From: Leisingera sp. ANG-M1
GTDB lineage: Bacteria; Pseudomonadota; Alphaproteobacteria; Rhodobacterales; Rhodobacteraceae
Reading direction: 5' to 3'
NCBI RefSeq assembly: GCF_000813745.1
Contig: NZ_JWLC01000018.1
Location: 113,910-177,909, forward strand
Length of the DNA: 64,000 nucleotides
In this document: in pieces, positions 25,041 to 34,819 of the stretch
Numbering within the stretch: position 1 is the first letter of the stretch
How the letters are laid out: each line of letters opens with the position of its first letter
Program-made: the position numbers and the translations under genes
Notes under the pieces: generated by a model
The model's input: the letters and a program-made list of their open reading frames with translations, nothing else
Told to the model about the DNA's origin: nothing
Databases searched by the model: none

Positions 25041-25952
25041 TCAGCGGGGCAGGGCGTATTCCACAAGTTCCGTGCGCTGCAGCGGCAGGAAATTGTCGTC
25101 TGACACCATGGTCGCGCGCAGCTCCCCATTCCGGGTGCGCCAGACCGACAGGCCTTCGAGATTGTCATGGGTTCCCGCCCGGGTTTGCAGCAGGACGGCT
25201 TCGTTTGCCGGCCCTGCCGCTGTGATGTCCCAGCGGCGCAAGCGGCTGCGGAAACCGAAGAGGGTAAAGTCGCGCTCCAGCAGGTAAAGCCGCCCGTCGG
25301 GGCCGAAATCTGCATCCACCGGCAAGAAACCTCCCTGAGGCGGCAAGGAGAAAGGCCGCGACCAGCGGTCTCCGTTCCAGCGCCAGACCGGGATCTGCCC
25401 TTGGCTGTCCAAAGCCCGCTCCGGCAAGGTATAGAGACGGCCGCGGCGGTCGATGGCCAGGGTTTCCAGCGACTTGTTCGGCGGCAGCTTTCGGAACGCT
25501 TTGGGGCGCGGCAGCACCTTGGCCGGGGCTCCGGGGTGCAGGTAGCGGGCGACGCGGGCGGCGCCTTCAAAGGAGATGTAGCGGCTGCCGTCTTTGGCCA
25601 CCGCCAGGCCTTCACTGTCGCCGGCAAAGCCTCGGAGCGTTTTGCCGGTTGACGCCCGCAGCCCGTGGGCTTGCTGGGTGGTGATGCCTGAGATCAGACC
25701 CTGCTTGCGCTGGATTGCTGTTGTCACCAGTGTGGCGCGGTCGCTGAGCACGGTCATCGCGTTGCCATCGTTGCTGAGCTTCAGCGCAGAGAAGCCGCCG
25801 AACCAGGGCTGGTTCAGTTTCCAGGTGAAACTGCCCAGAAACCGCGCCTCGCCCGCGGCGGCGCCAGGGCGGTTCGCGGCATAGGCGGCTGCCGCAAGAC
25901 AGCCAGCCGCGGCCAGAGCCAGGATCAGTTTGATTGCAGAACGGAGGCGCAT
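25041..25952 (-). CDS. Exported esterase-like phytase-domain protein
   Basis: 303 residues. A signal peptide or lipoprotein-like leader occupies about residues 1-26 (LALAAAGCLAAAAYAA). The rest fits the esterase-like activity of phytase family (beta-propeller): GGFSALKLSNDGN, SDRATLV, DSEGLAVAKDGSRYISFEG, SLETLAIDRRGRLY, and a C-terminal DNLEGLSVWR segment. The natural substrate is unknown. It is downstream of mepA on the same strand, with the start codon close to the mepA stop. Confidence 0.82.
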   Translation of the reverse strand: MRLRSAIKLILALAAAGCLAAAAYAANRPGAAAGEARFLGSFTWKLNQPWFGGFSALKLSNDGNAMTVLSDRATLVTTAIQRKQGLISGITTQQAHGLRASTGKTLRGFAGDSEGLAVAKDGSRYISFEGAARVARYLHPGAPAKVLPRPKAFRKLPPNKSLETLAIDRRGRLYTLPERALDSQGQIPVWRWNGDRWSRPFSLPPQGGFLPVDADFGPDGRLYLLERDFTLFGFRSRLRRWDITAAGPANEAVLLQTRAGTHDNLEGLSVWRTRNGELRATMVSDDNFLPLQRTELVEYALPR

Positions 25953-26794
25953 TGCTTGGGCAGGTCCGCGAGGGTGTAGTCGCGTCTCGGTTTAGGCTTT
26001 GGCGCGTTCGGGTCAACCGGTTTCGGCGGCGGCGGGTTCAGAATGTCATTGACCCAGCGCTGGGCATCGGCGCAGCCGTCGCCCTTGGGCGGGGCGGCCT
26101 GATCCACGCAGCCGCGGGCGCCGCGCGGGCAGTTGAGCCGCACGTGGAAGTGGTAGTGGTGCCCCCACCAGGGCCGGATCTTGCGCAGCCAGCGCCGGTC
26201 GCCCTTCTCATCGTTGCACATCTGCACCTTGGCGCCGGGGAAGACAAAGATCCGGGCCACCCGCTTGTCCTGTGCGGCTGCCTTGAGGATCTCGTGATGG
26301 GCGCGGGTCCAGCTGGCATTTACATAGGCCCCTTTGGCCCGGCGCATGGAGATTGAGGAGATGTTTTCGCGTGCGCTGCGGCTGAGGTTCAGCCGGTCCG
26401 GCGGGCGCATCCAGATGTCGATATCGAGGCCGATCTGGTGGCTTCGGTGACCCGACAGCATAGGCCCGCCGCGCGGCTGGCTGATGTCACCGATATAGAG
26501 CCCCTTCCAGCCGGGCTGGGTGGCGGCAAAGCGGCTGAGATCCTTTACGAAATCCACCGCTTCCGGGTGGCCCCAGTTGCGGTTGCGGCTAAGGCGCATC
26601 GCCTGCCAGGTGGGGCCGGTCTCAGGCAGTTGCGCGGCGCCGGCCACGCAGCCCTTGGCATAAGAGCCAAACGGGGCGGGCTTTTGCTGCGAGGCGCTGG
26701 GCTTGGCCCCGAACAGCGCCTTGGCGGGGGTCTGCGCGCTTGCCGGACTCATAAAACCAGCAACCGCTAAAAATATGGCAAGGAACAGTCTCAC
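25925..26794 (-). CDS. mepA: Penicillin-insensitive murein endopeptidase MepA
   Basis: 289 residues from the GTG at 26794, chosen because it overlaps the MFS stop (GTGA) and starts a good signal peptide ending SPASAQ. The zinc-peptidase (LAS/MepA) residues are in SGHRSHQIGLDIDIWM and WWGHHYHFHVRL. MepA cuts D-alanyl-meso-DAP cross-links in the periplasm. The C-terminus carries a proline-rich PPPPKPVDP linker and a short tail. It overlaps the downstream esterase-like gene slightly and is co-transcribed with the MFS gene. Confidence 0.92.
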   Translation of the reverse strand: MRLFLAIFLAVAGFMSPASAQTPAKALFGAKPSASQQKPAPFGSYAKGCVAGAAQLPETGPTWQAMRLSRNRNWGHPEAVDFVKDLSRFAATQPGWKGLYIGDISQPRGGPMLSGHRSHQIGLDIDIWMRPPDRLNLSRSARENISSISMRRAKGAYVNASWTRAHHEILKAAAQDKRVARIFVFPGAKVQMCNDEKGDRRWLRKIRPWWGHHYHFHVRLNCPRGARGCVDQAAPPKGDGCADAQRWVNDILNPPPPKPVDPNAPKPKPRRDYTLADLPKQCASVLQSN

Positions 26795-28155
26795 TCCTGA
26801 TCTCCTTCTGCTTGAACCCAGAACAACAGTACCAATCCGATCAGAAACAGCGCGATCACCGGGGTGATCCCCAGCCGGGCGCTGCCGGTCACCGTGGTCG
26901 CCACCCCGATCAGCATCGGTGCCAAAAAAGCGGTGGCGCGGCCCGACAGGCCAAACAGGCCAAAGCTCTCGGTGGCATTGGCCGGGCTGGTGTGGCGCAC
27001 CATCAGGCTGCGGCTGGCCGATTGCAGGATGCCGCCGAAGCCGCCGATCAGCACGCCGCAGCCAAAGAACACCGCATCCGGCAGGCCTGATCCCTCGGCC
27101 AGGCCGATGCCGAAGATCTGGGTGCGCGACATGGAAACGATGATCAGGCAGACAAGCGACAGGATCAGGATCGAGGTGATGATCACTGGCTTCGGACCGA
27201 ACCGCCTGTCCGCTTTGCCGCCCAGCCAGCTGAAAACTGTGGCGGCAAAAGCGGCAACAATGCCGAAGATGCCGATCAGGGTGATCTCCCAGCCCAGCAC
27301 CAGCTTGGCGTAAACGCCGCCAAATCCGTATAGCCCGTTCAGCGCGTCCCGGTAGAACATCGAGGAGCCAAGGTAGCTTGCCAGGCTCAGCCGGTGGCGC
27401 AGGCCCGAGACCAGCTTGACCACCTTCTGCCAGGCCTTGCCCAGGCTCGCCTTGCGCCCGGTTGCACCGCGGTCCTTCACCCACAGGAAGTAGGGGATCA
27501 TGAAGACGGCAAACCAGATCGCGACAAAGGGCCCGACCGCCCGGGTGCCTTCGCGTGCTTCAGCGTCCAGGCCCAGGGCAGGGCTCAGCCCGATCAGTGT
27601 TTTTCCGGTGCTCTGTTCGACAAACAACAGCAGCATGATGAACAGCGACAGCACCCCGCCGAGGTAACCAAAGGCAAAGCCCGAGCCTGAGATGTCGCCG
27701 ACATCCTCGCGGCTGGCGAGCGTTGGCAGCTGCGCGTTGATAAAGATCAGGGCGAATTCGGCGCCGATGAAGCCGAAGCCGAAACTGACCAGCATCCACC
27801 ACAGGTTCGAGCCGCCCGGATCCATGAACCACAGTCCCCAGGCGCCGATCAGATACATCAGCGAGAACATCATGATCCAGGGCAGGCGGCGGCCGGTGAT
27901 ATCAGCCAGCGCCCCCAGGAACGGCGCCCCGAAGCCGATGATCAGCCCGGTCACGGTCAGGCACATCGACCAGACGGTCTGCGCCTGCGCCTTGGCGGCC
28001 TCGCTCTCCACCCCTTGGCCCATGAAATACTCCGCTGCCACGGCGGCAAAGAACGGGCTGAAGACAAAGGTCACAAGCAGTGTCTGATACGGCTGGCTGG
28101 CCCAGTCAAAGAACCACCATCCCCAGATGCGCTTGCGCGTGGATATCTGCTGCAT
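26791..28155 (-). CDS. UMF1/Atg22-type MFS transporter
   Basis: 454 residues from the ATG at 28155 (GAGG upstream), about 11-12 membrane helices. The N-terminal WGWWFFDWASQPYQTLL and the TGRRLPWIM loop are characteristic of the UMF1 family, bacterial relatives of vacuolar Atg22. These are thought to export amino acids or related solutes. It is the first gene of a three-gene minus-strand run with mepA and the phytase-like gene. Confidence 0.85.
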   Translation of the reverse strand: MQQISTRKRIWGWWFFDWASQPYQTLLVTFVFSPFFAAVAAEYFMGQGVESEAAKAQAQTVWSMCLTVTGLIIGFGAPFLGALADITGRRLPWIMMFSLMYLIGAWGLWFMDPGGSNLWWMLVSFGFGFIGAEFALIFINAQLPTLASREDVGDISGSGFAFGYLGGVLSLFIMLLLFVEQSTGKTLIGLSPALGLDAEAREGTRAVGPFVAIWFAVFMIPYFLWVKDRGATGRKASLGKAWQKVVKLVSGLRHRLSLASYLGSSMFYRDALNGLYGFGGVYAKLVLGWEITLIGIFGIVAAFAATVFSWLGGKADRRFGPKPVIITSILILSLVCLIIVSMSRTQIFGIGLAEGSGLPDAVFFGCGVLIGGFGGILQSASRSLMVRHTSPANATESFGLFGLSGRATAFLAPMLIGVATTVTGSARLGITPVIALFLIGLVLLFWVQAEGDQE

Positions 28156-28205
28156 ACCCGGCCTCTTGTTATAGTTGCTTTCAGGTATGACAGGCGGGCA
28201 GGGGC

Positions 28206-28754
28206 CTAGGCAAGCCCGTCCTGCATCGGCGGCCAGGGCCGGCCGGCATCCGCTTGGCACCAGTTCCGGATCCACTCGGGCAATTCAGGCGAAGCCGCTG
28301 CATCATGCCCCAGCGCCTCCAGCACACGCGCTGGCGGCACGATGCCGCTGCGGTCCGTCACCGCCGTGCGCAGCATGACATGACTGGCGCACTCGCCGTT
28401 TTTCTTCCAGATGGACTGCTCAACGTAGATGAACTTTTCGTCCCACCCGGCCGCGCGGCTGCGCATCTCGAACTTCTCGAACCCGCGGATGCGGCGCCGG
28501 TAGCGTACTGAGGAGCCCGCCACCGTTAGCCCCCAGCGCTGCTGGCGCAGCGCCTTGATCAGCCCCACCCGCTGCGCCAGCATGGTGCGCCCCAAGTCAT
28601 ACAACGTCATGGTGCGGCCGTTGTTCAGCTCCATCCACATGTCCAGATCCCAGGGCCAGCAGATGTGGCTTGAGACATGCAGCCCGGTGATCTCCAGCGG
28701 CGCCATCCGGCTGGCCAGCACGGTATCCTTGATTAGGCGGACAATCGGGTACAT
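28206..28754 (-). CDS. Hot-dog-fold acyl-CoA thioesterase (THEM6-like)
   Basis: 182 residues from the ATG at 28754. The hot-dog signature WDLDMWMELNNGRTMTLYDLGR (Asp and Asn near 40-46) and the GSSVRYRRRIRGFEKFE segment fit the 4HBT-like group. Substrate unknown. Divergent from yggT. Confidence 0.82.
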   Translation of the reverse strand: MYPIVRLIKDTVLASRMAPLEITGLHVSSHICWPWDLDMWMELNNGRTMTLYDLGRTMLAQRVGLIKALRQQRWGLTVAGSSVRYRRRIRGFEKFEMRSRAAGWDEKFIYVEQSIWKKNGECASHVMLRTAVTDRSGIVPPARVLEALGHDAAASPELPEWIRNWCQADAGRPWPPMQDGLA

Positions 28755-28887
28755 GGGCAGAGGCTCCTTGTTGCCATGTGCCCGTGATGCCACCCGTTTA
28801 CAGCGCGTCAACCGCAACCTCGCGGAAGCCTTGCGTATTTCCTGCAGGCTGCTTACCTGTGAGGCTGTTCGAAAAAGGGAAATACAG

Positions 28888-29175
28888 ATGGTTTCGCTGT
28901 TCCAAATCCTGATGCTGATCCTGGACATCGTCTGGTTCTTCATCATTGCCCATGTGATCATGAGCTGGCTGATCAACTTCCAGGTCCTGAACCTGCACCA
29001 GCAGCTGGTGGCGCAGATCTGGTACATGCTGAACCGGATCCTGGAACCGCTCTATGCCCCGGTGCGCCGCCTGATGCCCAATATGGGCGGCATCGACCTG
29101 GCACCGCTGGTGGTGCTGATCGCGGTTTATGCCGTGCGCATCATCTTGGTGAACAATATCTCGGCGTTCTACTGA
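28888..29175 (+). CDS. YggT family membrane protein
   Basis: 95 residues from the ATG at 28888 (AAAGGGAAA upstream). Two hydrophobic segments flank a central NRILEPLYAPVRRLMPNMGG stretch, the hallmark of YggT. These small proteins are linked to osmotic tolerance and membrane or division-site organisation, but the molecular role is unclear. A strong terminator follows. Confidence 0.9.
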   Translation: MVSLFQILMLILDIVWFFIIAHVIMSWLINFQVLNLHQQLVAQIWYMLNRILEPLYAPVRRLMPNMGGIDLAPLVVLIAVYAVRIILVNNISAFY

Positions 29176-29189
29176 TCTGAACTCCTCCG

Positions 29190-29214
29190 GCCCGGCGGCT
29201 TTCGCCGGGCTTTT
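29190..29214 (+). terminator. Rho-independent terminator after yggT
   Basis: GCCCGGCG and CGCCGGGC form perfect 8-base arms around GCTTT, followed by TTTT. It lies 15 bases past the yggT stop and separates it from recQ. Confidence 0.85.
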
Positions 29215-29299
29215 GCCTGGCGGCCCTTGCCGCCCCATGCCTCCTGTGGGATTGTGCCTGCCATAAAGAGCAGACCACCACCACGAGGCCCCCCGCCCC

Positions 29300-31348
29300 A
29301 TGACAGAGCTGTCAGGCGCCGCACCCATCCTGCGCGAGATCTTCGGCTTTGATGCCTTCCGCCCCGGGCAGGAGGAAATTGTCGACGCCGTAACGGCCGG
29401 GGAAAACGTGCTGGCAATCATGCCGACGGGCGGCGGCAAGTCCTTGTGCTACCAGCTGCCAGCGCTTTTGCGCGACGGCATTACCGTGGTTATCTCGCCC
29501 CTCATCGCTTTGATGCGTGACCAAGTGCGGGCATTGCAAGAGGCAGGTGTTGCCGCAGGCGCCCTCACATCCGGCAATACCGAAGAAGAAACTGAACTGG
29601 TCTGGGAAGCCATCGAGGCCGGCCGGTTGAAACTCCTCTACATGGCGCCCGAACGTCTCGCCTCTGGCGCCGCTATGGGCATGCTGCGCCGCATCGGCGT
29701 CAGCCTGATTGCGGTGGACGAGGCCCATTGCGTCAGCCAATGGGGCCACGACTTCCGCCCCGACTACCTCCGCATTGGTGAGCTGCGTCAGGCGCTGGAC
29801 GTGCCATTGGCGGCTTTCACGGCAACCGCGGACCAGGAAACCCAGGAAGAGATTGTCCAGAAGCTGTTCGACGGCGATGCCCCCCGCAGCTTCCTGCGCG
29901 GTTTTGACCGGCCCAACATCCACCTGGCCTTCGGCGCCAAGGACAGCCCCCGCCGCCAGATCCTGGAGTTCGCCGCCGCCCGCAAGGGCCAGTCGGGCAT
30001 TGTCTACTGCGGCACCCGCGCCAAGACCGAAGCGCTCTCGGCCGCCCTGCGCGAGGCCGGCCATTCCGCCTGTTTCTACCACGGCGGCATGGACCCCGAA
30101 GACCGCCGCTTTGTCGAAACCCGCTTTGCCCGAGAGGATGGTCTGATCGTGGTCGCCACCGTTGCCTTTGGCATGGGCATCGACAAGCCCGACATCCGCT
30201 GGGTTGCCCATGCCGACCTGCCGAAAAGCATCGAGGCCTATTACCAGGAAATCGGCCGCGCCGGCCGCGACGGCGCCCCTGCGGAAACCCTCACCCTGTT
30301 CGGCCCCGACGATATCCGCCTGCGCCGTTCGCAGATTGACGAGGGCCTCGCCCCGCCGGAACGCCGCGCCGCCGATCATGCCCGGCTCAATGCGCTGCTG
30401 GGACTGGCCGAGGCGCTGCACTGCCGCCGCCAGAAGCTGCTGGGCTATTTCGGCGAGGAGGCAGAGCCTTGCGGCAATTGCGATCTCTGCGACACGCCGG
30501 CGGATGTGTTCGACGGCACAACAGCGGTGAGGAAGGCGCTGTCGGCGGTGCTCAGGACCGAGGAATGGTTCGGCTCAGGCCATCTGATCGACATCTTGCT
30601 GGGCAATGAAACCGAGCGGGTGCAGGCACGCCGCCACGACCAGCTCTCGGTTTTCGGCTGCGGCAAGGAATACAGCAAACGCGAATGGCAGGCGGTGTTC
30701 CGGCAGATGATGGGGCACGACCTCTTGCGCCCCGACCCGGAACGCCACGGCGCCCTGCGCTTTACCGAGGCCGCGCAGCCGGTTTTGCGCGGCGAGCAGC
30801 AGATCAGCTTGCGCAAGGACACCATCCGCAAGGCCGACCGCCGCCCGGCAGTGAAGGCACTGGTCTCGGAAGAGGACGCGCCGCTGCTGTCGGCGCTGAA
30901 GGCCAAGCGGCGGGCGCTGGCGGAGGCACAGAAAGTGCCGGCCTATGTGATTTTCCCCGACCGCACCCTCATTGAGATGGCAGAGATGCGTCCGGAAACC
31001 CTTGACCAGATGGCCCGCATCAACGGCGTCGGCGCCAAGAAGCTGGAACGCTACGGCGATGATTTCCTCGGCGTCATCACGGGCGCTGCTGAGCAGCTGC
31101 ATCCCGCCCGTCGCAAGCTGGCCGGGCGCGAGGCGGGCTCGGTCTACGACGCGCTCCTGGAAGTGCAGGCGCAGCTTTCGCGCGGGGACTGCGGCACGCT
31201 GAAGCCTTTGACCTGCTCGGCCTCGCTGCTGGCTAAGGTGGCGCAGATGCGCGTGGATGACGAAGCGGGCATCACAAGGCTGTTAGGGGAGCGCCGCGCC
31301 GAACGTTTCGCCTCGGCGTTTCTGGACGTCCTGCGCGGCGCGGGCTAG
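29300..31348 (+). CDS. recQ: ATP-dependent DNA helicase RecQ
   Basis: 682 residues. Walker A PTGGGKS with Lys47, DEAH at 140-143 followed by the aromatic-rich loop (CVSQWGHDFRPDY), motif VI EIGRAGRDG, the zinc-binding CGNCDLC, RQC and an HRDC domain (VIFPDRTLIEMAEMRP, about 550-620). A C-terminal extension of about 75 residues follows HRDC. RecQ unwinds recombination and stalled-fork intermediates 3'-5'. Confidence 0.96.
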   Translation: MTELSGAAPILREIFGFDAFRPGQEEIVDAVTAGENVLAIMPTGGGKSLCYQLPALLRDGITVVISPLIALMRDQVRALQEAGVAAGALTSGNTEEETELVWEAIEAGRLKLLYMAPERLASGAAMGMLRRIGVSLIAVDEAHCVSQWGHDFRPDYLRIGELRQALDVPLAAFTATADQETQEEIVQKLFDGDAPRSFLRGFDRPNIHLAFGAKDSPRRQILEFAAARKGQSGIVYCGTRAKTEALSAALREAGHSACFYHGGMDPEDRRFVETRFAREDGLIVVATVAFGMGIDKPDIRWVAHADLPKSIEAYYQEIGRAGRDGAPAETLTLFGPDDIRLRRSQIDEGLAPPERRAADHARLNALLGLAEALHCRRQKLLGYFGEEAEPCGNCDLCDTPADVFDGTTAVRKALSAVLRTEEWFGSGHLIDILLGNETERVQARRHDQLSVFGCGKEYSKREWQAVFRQMMGHDLLRPDPERHGALRFTEAAQPVLRGEQQISLRKDTIRKADRRPAVKALVSEEDAPLLSALKAKRRALAEAQKVPAYVIFPDRTLIEMAEMRPETLDQMARINGVGAKKLERYGDDFLGVITGAAEQLHPARRKLAGREAGSVYDALLEVQAQLSRGDCGTLKPLTCSASLLAKVAQMRVDDEAGITRLLGERRAERFASAFLDVLRGAG

Positions 31349-31389
31349 GGTCGCGCCAAGAACAATGCGTGTTATCTGAGGGGGCAGAG

Positions 31390-32154
31390 ATGCTGGTAGT
31401 AACCTCTCCGGCCAAGAAGCTGGACTGGGCAGAACGGGATCAGGAGATGACCTGGCCGCAGCTCCACGATGACTCGGTGGAACTGGCAGATGTGGCCCGC
31501 GGGCAATCCGTGGCGGATTTGATGAAGCTGATGCACATCAGCGAGGATCTGGCCAAGCTGAACTATACCCGGTTCCGGGACTTCTCGGCTGACCCGGCAG
31601 CCAGTGCCACCCGCCCGGCGGCACTGGCCTTTGCCGGCGATACCTATCAGGGGCTGGAAGCCGCGTCGCTGGATGCCGAAGAGATGGCCTGGGCACAGGA
31701 TCATTTCCGCATCCTCTCCGGTCTGTATGGCGTACTGCGGCCGCTGGATGCGATGCAGCCTTACCGGCTGGAAATGGGCTCGCGGCTGAAAAACACACGC
31801 GGCAAGAACCTTTATGAATTCTGGGGAAGCCGGATTTCCGAAGCTCTGAATGCGCAGGCGGACGCGGTTGGCAGCAGGCTTCTGGTGAATTGCGCCAGCC
31901 AGGAGTATTTCGGTGCGGTGGATCTCAAAGCCCTGAAGCCGGAGGTGATCACTCCGGTCTTCATGGAAGACAAGAACGGCACGCCGAAAGTCGTGAGCTT
32001 TTACGCCAAGCGCGCCCGCGGCGCGATGGCGCGTTACATCATTCAGCACCGGCTGGATGATGCCGAGGCATTGAAGGATTTCGACACCGGCGGCTATGCT
32101 TATCAGCCGTCGATGTCCGAACCGCACAAACCGGTTTTTCTGCGCAAGGCTTAA
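31390..32154 (+). CDS. yaaA: Peroxide stress protein YaaA (DUF328)
   Basis: 254 residues from the ATG at 31390, preceded by GAGGGG; an upstream in-frame start at 31369 is less likely. The start MLVVTSPAKKLDW, the central LSGLYGVLRPLD and the near-C-terminal PKVVSFYAKRARG segments are diagnostic of YaaA. In E. coli the protein lowers free iron under peroxide stress and binds DNA. It follows recQ by 41 bases on the same strand. Confidence 0.94.
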   Translation: MLVVTSPAKKLDWAERDQEMTWPQLHDDSVELADVARGQSVADLMKLMHISEDLAKLNYTRFRDFSADPAASATRPAALAFAGDTYQGLEAASLDAEEMAWAQDHFRILSGLYGVLRPLDAMQPYRLEMGSRLKNTRGKNLYEFWGSRISEALNAQADAVGSRLLVNCASQEYFGAVDLKALKPEVITPVFMEDKNGTPKVVSFYAKRARGAMARYIIQHRLDDAEALKDFDTGGYAYQPSMSEPHKPVFLRKA

Positions 32155-32167
32155 GGCAGCCAGAGCA

Positions 32168-32299
32168 CTTCCACCCGCTTTGGCGTATTCAAAGAAGGCA
32201 CCGCCCCGGCTGGGCCCGGCAGCGCGCTTTGCGCGCTGCCGGGCCCAAGGCCGCACGAAAGGCGTGCCTGCACAGCTGGCACGCCTGCGGGCGCGGGAG
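32168..32299. repeat. Dispersed palindromic repeat, copy 5 (two-sided)
   Basis: A perfect 17-base-arm hairpin (TGGGCCCGGCAGCGCGC, loop TTT, 32211-32247) is shared by two outward arms. The plus-strand arm has a decayed CTTCCACCC and TATTCAAAGAA. The minus-strand arm is complete: CTCCCGC at 32299, hairpin GGCGTGCC/GGCACGCC (32261-32285), TTGGGC at 32249. It fills the convergent gap between yaaA and the hybrid kinase. Confidence 0.65.
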
Positions 32300-32359
32300 A
32301 GCCTGATTGGCGGCAACTGCCGTGAAGGCTGGCTGAATAGAGCCCCTTGGCCGCTTTGC

Positions 32360-34669
32360 TCAGGGTTGTCCTGCCGCGGCAGCTGCACCGTCAGGATCAA
32401 GCGGCTGGGCCTCATCGGGCGCGAAAGTCCGGATTTTATCGTGGATCAGAGCCTTACGCAGAGGTTTGGTGAGGTAATGATCCAGTCCGGCGGCCAGTAT
32501 CCCCTCTGAATCGCCCGTCATCGCATGCGCGGTCAGCGCGACAATCGGGACATGGGCGCCGGTTCCGTCTTCAAGCCTGCGGATTTCCGCGGTGGCCTCC
32601 TTGCCGTCCATCATCGGCATGGAGATATCCATGAAGATCAGATCCGGGCCAAATGAACGGAAGGCCTCTACGGCTTCCAGCCCGTTGTTGGCAAATTGCA
32701 GCTCTATGTTCAGCTCTTTCACCATCTTCCGGAACACCAGCTGGTTGGTCTTGTTGTCCTCCGCTGCCAGCACCCGCATCCGCCGTGCTTGCGGTTCTTG
32801 CAGTTCGTGCGGCTCTTGCGGGCTGCTGGGCGCGGCAGCCTGTTCCGGCCCGGCCGCGGCCTGAGCGGTTCCCGCTTCGGTCCGGGGTTCGGAAATCACA
32901 TCGTCTGCGTCTGCGTCTGCGCTGGCGCCCAGCTTGGCCAGCTGGTTGAACAGATCGTCCCGCGGCACCGGGTTCTGCAGCACCCCGTCCACCAGCTGGC
33001 GGATATCAGGTTCGTTGGCGGCGTTCGGGCTGGAATTCAGCAGCAGCACCGGAACACTGGCCCAGGGGCCGGCCTTGAGGTCCTTGGCCAGCTGCAGCCC
33101 GTCCAGAGCCGGCAGGTTGTGGCCGCTGATCACAAGATCGACGCTGTCCTGCATCGCTGAAAGGGCCGCGGCCGCGGTTTCCGCCGCGGTGACCTGAATG
33201 CCCAGCATCAGCAGGTGTTTCTGCAGGATCTCGCAGTTGAGCGGAACATCATCCACAAGCAGCACATGGCGCAGGGAGCTGGGCAGCTTCGGCTCCGGCT
33301 GGTCCGGGCTGCCGTCCATCGGCAGCGGCAGGCGGAACCCGAAGCAGGAGCCCTTGCCTTCTTCGCTGTCGACCCAGATCTCGCCGCCCATCATCTCGAT
33401 CAGCCGCTTGGAAATCGCCAACCCCAGCCCGGTGCCTTCGAACTTGCGGTTGCGCTCGTCCTCGACCTGGTTGAACTCGCCGAAGACGTGATCGATCATT
33501 TCCTCGGGAATGCCGATGCCGGTGTCCTCGATGGTCACATGCACCGCGCATTGCTTGTCTTCCGGCGAGGAGATGCCGGTCACCCGCAGGGTCACATGGC
33601 CCTCCTTGGTGAATTTCACCGCGTTGCCGGCCAGGTTGGTCAGCACCTGACGGATCCGGCCCGGGTCGCCAACGAATTTGGTTGGCAGGAACAGGTCGTA
33701 ATCCACCAGCAGCGCCAGCCCCTTGTCGCGCGCGCTGGGCTGCAGCAGCATTACCACCTCATGCAGGCTGCGCTCTAAGTCGAACGGTTCGGGGTGCAGC
33801 TCCAACTTGTCGGCTTCGATCTTGGAATAGTCGAGCACGTCATTGATGATGACCAGCAGCGCTTCGCCCGAGTTTTTGATCGTGTTGGCGTAGAGCCGCT
33901 GTTCCTCATCCAGAGCGGTGTCGCTCAGCAGTTCGGCCATGCCGACAACCCCGTTCATCGGGGTGCGGATCTCGTGGCTCATATTGGCAAGGAAGGCGGA
34001 TTTGGCCCGGTTGGCTGCCTCGGCCCGGGCGCGGGAGGCGCGCAGCTCTTTCTCGTAGCGCACCGTTGAAGTGATATCGAGCGCCAGCGAGACCACATCG
34101 CCGCCATGGCCGCGCTGGTCGATCAGCCGCAGATAGCGTTCGTCCCACAGCTGCACCACCACTGGCGCAGGCGCGGGCAGAAGCCAGCGGTCGTTCATCA
34201 TCGAGCGCCAGGCATCAGGGCCCATTTCCCCGGTGTTGATCAGCCCCTCGTCGGTCAGCAGCTGCAGAATGCGCGTATAGGAGATACCGGGAGTGATCTC
34301 CTCAAGCCCGTCGAAGATGTTTAGATAGGCGGTATTGGCGCCGATCAGCTTGCTGTCGGAATCAAAAAAGGCAAAGCCGTCCTGGAACACCTGGATCGAA
34401 TGCCACAGCCGCCGTTCCGCGGTCTCGATCTTCTCATTGGCGGTGTGCAGGTCGGATTGCACGGTGTGCAGGTCAGACTTCACCTTGGCGTTTTCGTCGC
34501 GGACGGTGGCCACTTCGGCCTGCGTCTGGCCGATCTGCTTGGTCAGCGCCAGAGCGTGGCGGCCAAGTTTGCGGTTCGCGGCAGAAAGCTCGGCCTGCTT
34601 GAGTTCAAGCAGCCGCTCGGCGGCAAGCCGGGCCCGCCTTTCTTCCGCTAATTTTTCTGCAAGGCTCAT
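32360..34669 (-). CDS. Hybrid sensor histidine kinase with two receiver domains, the first degenerate
   Basis: 769 residues from the ATG at 34669 (CGGAG upstream); an in-frame ATG at 34714 is possible. N-terminal coiled coil (about 1-90), PAS-like domain (about 95-205), HisKA with His232 ([10 protein letters not shown]), HATPase (GTGLGLAI), then two receivers. In receiver 1 the phospho-acceptor Asp is Gly516 (VISGHNLP) and the conserved Lys is Asn (LQNPVP), so it should not be phosphorylated. Receiver 2 keeps Asp681 (FMDISMP) and TKP. No membrane segment is evident, so the sensor is likely cytoplasmic. Confidence 0.9.
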   Translation of the reverse strand: MSLAEKLAEERRARLAAERLLELKQAELSAANRKLGRHALALTKQIGQTQAEVATVRDENAKVKSDLHTVQSDLHTANEKIETAERRLWHSIQVFQDGFAFFDSDSKLIGANTAYLNIFDGLEEITPGISYTRILQLLTDEGLINTGEMGPDAWRSMMNDRWLLPAPAPVVVQLWDERYLRLIDQRGHGGDVVSLALDITSTVRYEKELRASRARAEAANRAKSAFLANMSHEIRTPMNGVVGMAELLSDTALDEEQRLYANTIKNSGEALLVIINDVLDYSKIEADKLELHPEPFDLERSLHEVVMLLQPSARDKGLALLVDYDLFLPTKFVGDPGRIRQVLTNLAGNAVKFTKEGHVTLRVTGISSPEDKQCAVHVTIEDTGIGIPEEMIDHVFGEFNQVEDERNRKFEGTGLGLAISKRLIEMMGGEIWVDSEEGKGSCFGFRLPLPMDGSPDQPEPKLPSSLRHVLLVDDVPLNCEILQKHLLMLGIQVTAAETAAAALSAMQDSVDLVISGHNLPALDGLQLAKDLKAGPWASVPVLLLNSSPNAANEPDIRQLVDGVLQNPVPRDDLFNQLAKLGASADADADDVISEPRTEAGTAQAAAGPEQAAAPSSPQEPHELQEPQARRMRVLAAEDNKTNQLVFRKMVKELNIELQFANNGLEAVEAFRSFGPDLIFMDISMPMMDGKEATAEIRRLEDGTGAHVPIVALTAHAMTGDSEGILAAGLDHYLTKPLRKALIHDKIRTFAPDEAQPLDPDGAAAAAGQP

Positions 34670-34819
34670 CCCTGCGAACTCCGGCAATACATAAACACGA
34701 ACGGCGCGCGGCAAATTCCGCGCGCAGGCGGCAGCAAGGCTGCTCCTATCGTGTTACGCGGGTGAATCTTGCTATGACGTTAAGCCCGTGCCAGCCTGCA
34801 AACAGTATTGGAGGGTGCC

